Positions 22,761-25,456 of a stretch of DNA of 25,456 nucleotides are shown here, one piece after another. The position numbers and the translations under genes were made by a program. Source of the DNA: Deltaproteobacteria bacterium (lineage in GTDB: Bacteria; Desulfobacterota; SM23-61); the NCBI GenBank assembly GCA_016234425.1, contig JACRCA010000194.1:1-25456 (forward strand), written 5' to 3'. The notes under the pieces were generated by a model. That model ran no database searches. It had not been told where the DNA came from and saw only the letters and a program-made list of their open reading frames with translations. Each line of letters begins with the position of its first letter. Position 1 is the first letter of the stretch.

Positions 22761-23392
22761 GGCCTTGCCCTTACAGAGAGCTTCTTTCTCCCCTTAATTC
22801 TTTCCGAGAGCTCACGAAGTTGTCTTTGCACTAAAAAATCGATGATTTCTCTATGATCATAATGGGGCTTCAAAATCCACCGCCGCAGAACTCCGAACAC
22901 ACCGCTGAAGACCAAGAAGTTCGCTTCCAAGAAGGGATCTATGGAGTCGTCCCCTACTTCGCTTAAAATCTTCCGGAAGTGCTCGACGACTTCGGATTCT
23001 TTCCGCAAAATGACCTTCAGGTAGTTCTTCTTTACGTACCGGGCTTGGGTGTAGGCCAGCATCACCTGATCTTCCAGTTCCATGGCTGCTTCCACAAAAG
23101 CCCGGAAAGTGACTTCCAGCCGCTGGTAAGGGTCGACGATCTGGAAAGCCCTCGACCTTACCTTGTCAAAGAAGGTGGTGACGTAATTTTCAAAGAAGAG
23201 GTAGAGGATGTCATCTTTAGAGCTGACGTAGTCGTAGATGCTCCCCAACCCGATCTTGGCCTCGCTGGCGATCTCCCTTACCGTAGCCTTGTGGTACCCC
23301 TTTTTCTTGAAGACCTTGATGGCCCCCTCGATAATCTGCCGGCGTTTCTCATCGATTAAGTTCTTATCTTTGACTCGGGCCTTGACCTGCAT
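22727..23392 (-). CDS. TetR-family transcriptional regulator (acyl-CoA-sensing FadR-like?)
   Basis: This protein has 221 residues from the ATG at 23392; a GTG at 23398 would add two residues. The N-terminal region (about residues 14-60) is a TetR DNA-binding domain, with KVFKKKGYHKATVREIA followed by IGLGSIYDYVSSKDD. The remainder is helical and suits a TetR ligand-binding domain such as the TetR_C fatty-acid-type ones. It is first in the long minus-strand run and lies right behind a strong promoter with a palindromic operator (23437-23452). It therefore very likely represses itself and the genes that follow. An acyl-CoA ligand (propionyl-, methylmalonyl- or a related CoA) is a reasonable inference but is not shown by sequence. 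Confidence 0.88.
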   Translation of the reverse strand: MQVKARVKDKNLIDEKRRQIIEGAIKVFKKKGYHKATVREIASEAKIGLGSIYDYVSSKDDILYLFFENYVTTFFDKVRSRAFQIVDPYQRLEVTFRAFVEAAMELEDQVMLAYTQARYVKKNYLKVILRKESEVVEHFRKILSEVGDDSIDPFLEANFLVFSGVFGVLRRWILKPHYDHREIIDFLVQRQLRELSERIKGRKKLSVRARPWPSGITNVES

Positions 23393-23436
23393 AAGCACTC
23401 TCTCAAGGAATGGAGGAAATGGGGAGAAAAATTAGC

Positions 23437-23452
23437 GAACGAATGTTCATTC
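23437..23452. promoter_or_regulatory. palindromic operator, probably for the adjacent TetR-family regulator
   Basis: The 16-mer GAACGAATGTTCATTC (plus strand) is an inverted repeat of form GAANGAANNTTCNTTC, with 12 of 16 positions symmetric. It begins 2 nt downstream of the -10 box of the promoter at 23455-23482, where a bound repressor would block RNA polymerase. The half-sites resemble the GAATGA/TCATTC sites described for the TetR-type FadR of Bacillus subtilis. Confidence 0.7.
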
Positions 23453-23454
23453 AC

Positions 23455-23482
23455 ATTATAGAAGCCCTGAATTTTCTGTCAA
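23455..23482 (-). promoter_or_regulatory. consensus sigma-70 promoter for the tetR-mcm-TCA gene run
   Basis: On the minus strand TTGACA (23482-23477) and TATAAT (23460-23455) both match consensus at 6 of 6, with a 16 nt spacer. It sits between the aspS stop and the tetR start. It is the only fully consensus promoter I noticed in the window. Confidence 0.85.
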
Positions 23483-23511
23483 GCCAAATTTTGGGGAGAT
23501 TTCTCCGGAGC

Positions 23512-25299
23512 CTATTTTCTGCGAATTCCTCGCAGAGAAAGTTCCGCGAGTTGTCGGCTGTCAACGGCCGAAGGGGCATCGGTAAGCAAGTCAGTGGCCT
23601 TCTGCGTCTTGGGGAAGGCGATCACGTCCCGTATGGACTCAGCTCCAGCCAGGATCATGACCAAGCGGTCGAACCCAAAGGCGATTCCCCCATGGGGAGG
23701 CGCCCCGAATTCCAGAGCTTCCAGCAGGAACCCAAATTTCTCTTTGGCCTCGGCCGGACTAATTCCCAACTTTTCGAAAAGCAGGGACTGCACCTCTCGC
23801 CGGTAAATGCGTAGACTCCCTCCCCCTACCTCGGAGCCATTGAGGACCAAGTCATAAGCTTTGGCTCGCACTTTTTCCGGGGCACTGGAAAGAAATGGTA
23901 GGTCTTCGTCCAGGGGGGAGGTAAAGGGATGGTGTTTGGCCATGAATCGGCCCTCGGCCTCGTCGTATTCCAGGAGGGGGAAGTCCGTAATCCAGACAAA
24001 TTGAAAGGTGCCCTCAGGAATCAGGTTCAATCGTTTGCCCAGATGGAGCCGCAGCCGTCCCATGGCATCATTTACCACTTTGGCAGAATCGGCCATGAAT
24101 AAAAGGATATCCCCCGGAGCCGGTTCCAAACTCTGGCGCAGGGCCCCGCGTTCTTCCTCCGAGAAAAATTTGGCCACTGGCCCGCTTATGGCCGGCCATC
24201 CCTCGGGACCGACCCGCACCCAGGCCAATCCCTTGGCCCCCAATCCTTTTACGAATTCGTTGAGATCATCCAATTCTCTGCGTGAGAGATCGCCCTTTAT
24301 TTTTAGGGCCTTGACCATCCCTCCCCGCTGCAGAGGATCTGAGAAGGCCTTGAAGTCGGTCTTTCTCAAAGCTCTGGAAACATCCGTCATCTCCAGGCCA
24401 AAGCGGATGTCCGGGTTATCCACTCCATACCAGGCAATGGAATCTTCGTAGGTCAACCTGGGAAAAGGCGTGGCCAGCTCCTGCCCCAGCGTATCCCGAA
24501 AAATGGCCTTCATCATCCCTTCCATCGTCTGAAAGATACCCTCTCGGTCAACGAAGGACATCTCGATGTCAATCTGGGTGAACTCAGGTTGCCGGTCAGC
24601 CCGCAGGTCTTCGTCCCGAAAGCATTTGACTACCTGGAAATACCGATCAAACCCAGAAATCATCAGGAGCTGCTTGAAAAGCTGAGGAGACTGGGGCAAG
24701 GCATAAAATGTCCCGGGGTTTACCCGACTCGGGACTAAATAGTCCCTGGCCCCTTCAGGCGTGGATTTCGTCAAGAAGGGCGTCTCAATTTCCACGAACC
24801 CCTGACTGTGGAGGTAATCCCGCACAGACCTGGCTGCCCGGTCGCGCAAGAGGAGGTTCCGCTGCATTTTTGGCCTGCGCAGGTCCAGATAGCGGTATTT
24901 TAGCCTTAGATTCTCTGCTACCTCTCCATCTTCATCAACAGGGAAGGGAGGAGGGTTGGACTCGCTTAAAATCTTCAGTTCCTTAGCCTGCACTTCCAGC
25001 CTTCCGGTCTTCAGGTCAGGGTTTTCCGTTCCATCAGGGCGGGCGACCACTTTGCCCTGAATGGCAATGACATATTCGCTGCGCAGGGCTGAGGCTTTTT
25101 CATGGGCCTCCGGGCTGAATGTGGGATTGAAGACCACCTGAACAATTCCCTCTCGATCCCTGAGGTCGATGAAAACCAGGCCGCCCAGGTCGCGCCTCCG
25201 GTTGACCCAGCCCATCAGGGTCACTTCCTGGCCGATATGCTCCGGCCGCAGATGACCGCAATAGTACGTTCGTTTAAAGTCGCCCAACGGCTCACCCAA
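23512..25299 (-). CDS. aspS: aspartyl-tRNA synthetase, bacterial type
   Basis: This class II synthetase has 595 residues, a usual bacterial length including the GAD insertion. The N-terminal OB-fold reads GWVNRRRDLGGL; motif 2 is FRDEDLRADRQPEFTQ, and motif 3 is GIAFGFDRLVMIL. The residue after RRRD is Leu, as in the discriminating E. coli enzyme. Non-discriminating enzymes such as that of Pseudomonas aeruginosa have His there, so this one probably charges only tRNA-Asp. The start is a TTG at 25299 with GGAG about 8 nt upstream; no in-frame ATG is close. It follows the hisS stop by 16 nt, a tandem order common in bacteria. Confidence 0.95.
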   Translation of the reverse strand: MGEPLGDFKRTYYCGHLRPEHIGQEVTLMGWVNRRRDLGGLVFIDLRDREGIVQVVFNPTFSPEAHEKASALRSEYVIAIQGKVVARPDGTENPDLKTGRLEVQAKELKILSESNPPPFPVDEDGEVAENLRLKYRYLDLRRPKMQRNLLLRDRAARSVRDYLHSQGFVEIETPFLTKSTPEGARDYLVPSRVNPGTFYALPQSPQLFKQLLMISGFDRYFQVVKCFRDEDLRADRQPEFTQIDIEMSFVDREGIFQTMEGMMKAIFRDTLGQELATPFPRLTYEDSIAWYGVDNPDIRFGLEMTDVSRALRKTDFKAFSDPLQRGGMVKALKIKGDLSRRELDDLNEFVKGLGAKGLAWVRVGPEGWPAISGPVAKFFSEEERGALRQSLEPAPGDILLFMADSAKVVNDAMGRLRLHLGKRLNLIPEGTFQFVWITDFPLLEYDEAEGRFMAKHHPFTSPLDEDLPFLSSAPEKVRAKAYDLVLNGSEVGGGSLRIYRREVQSLLFEKLGISPAEAKEKFGFLLEALEFGAPPHGGIAFGFDRLVMILAGAESIRDVIAFPKTQKATDLLTDAPSAVDSRQLAELSLRGIRRK

Positions 25300-25315
25300 C
25301 CTTCTATCTCCATTC

Positions 25316-25456
25316 TTAACTCGTAACTCGCAACCTGAAACTCGAAACGATCTTTACGACAATTTCCTCCAGCGGAATTTCCTCTTGCTCCTTGGTCGCC
25401 ATATTCCGAAGAATCGCTCGATCCCTTTTTAATTCTTCCTCGCCCAGGATGATGAC
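25316..25456 (-). CDS. hisS: histidyl-tRNA synthetase, C-terminal fragment (5' part off window)
   Basis: The reverse complement is open for 46 codons before TAA at 25316-25318. It reads VIILGEEELKRD, then NMATKEQEEIPLEEIV, matching the last strand and helix of the anticodon-binding domain of bacterial HisRS (the IIGEDE and QxxxPL blocks). The tandem hisS-aspS order supports the call. The final residues, SSFRLRVTS, are not family-like and come from a GAGTTTC/GAGTTAC repeat at the gene end. Only the extreme C-terminus is seen, so confidence is moderate. Confidence 0.75.
   Translation of the reverse strand, partial: VIILGEEELKRDRAILRNMATKEQEEIPLEEIVVKIVSSFRLRVTS

Noticed and set aside
21336..22856. 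A 506-codon open frame on the plus strand
   Set aside because: It runs antisense to the HMGL-Cache gene, lacks recognisable domains and is explained by codon bias of the real gene on the other strand, which has clear catalytic motifs.

Overview
The window looks like a piece of an anaerobic bacterial chromosome, most likely from the Desulfobacterota (the former Deltaproteobacteria; a sulfate reducer or syntroph of the Syntrophobacter/Syntrophus sort). The reasons are indirect. There are ferredoxin-linked 2-oxoacid oxidoreductases, a methylmalonyl-CoA mutase split into two subunits, a two-subunit iron-sulfur fumarase, a citrate/isopropylmalate-synthase-type enzyme in place of an ordinary citrate synthase, and many small palindromic intergenic repeats. 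No 16S gene or other taxonomic marker is present, so this placement is inference. I see no rRNA, tRNA, CRISPR array, transposase or phage gene, and no gene-free stretch exceeds 300 bases.

Right end (about 23,500-25,456, minus strand): the last codons of a gene best read as hisS, then aspS. Next comes a very strong promoter (TTGACA-16-TATAAT, minus strand) with a palindromic operator directly downstream of the -10 box. It starts a long co-directional run of genes: a TetR-type regulator; a 622-residue HMGL-like/DRE-TIM enzyme with a C-terminal Cache-like sensor domain; methylmalonyl-CoA mutase large and B12-binding subunits; methylmalonyl-CoA epimerase; malic enzyme; fumarase alpha and beta; succinate dehydrogenase C, D, A, B; and succinyl-CoA synthetase beta (sucC). 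Read as chemistry, this is methylmalonyl-CoA -> succinyl-CoA -> succinate -> fumarate -> malate -> pyruvate, the core of anaerobic propionate oxidation (or, reversed, propionate formation), and it doubles as half a TCA cycle.

Middle (about 2,400-10,535, plus strand): an opposed block carrying a second 2-oxoacid:ferredoxin oxidoreductase (korD, korA, korB, korC) followed by a complete branched-chain-amino-acid-type ABC transporter (livK, H, M, G, F). The layout suggests uptake of branched-chain amino acids or related acids coupled to oxidation of their 2-oxo acids, but the substrate is not proven by sequence. Three spacers in this block hold palindromic double-hairpin repeats, one of them a three-level nested palindrome.

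Left end (1-2,282, minus strand): sucD, a KorD ferredoxin subunit and an almost complete KorA running off the edge. sucC and sucD, normally adjacent, are thus separated by the plus-strand block, and sucD has its own divergent promoter. The simplest reading is that an ancestral sdhCDAB-sucCD-korDABC run was split by insertion or inversion of the kor2-liv block.
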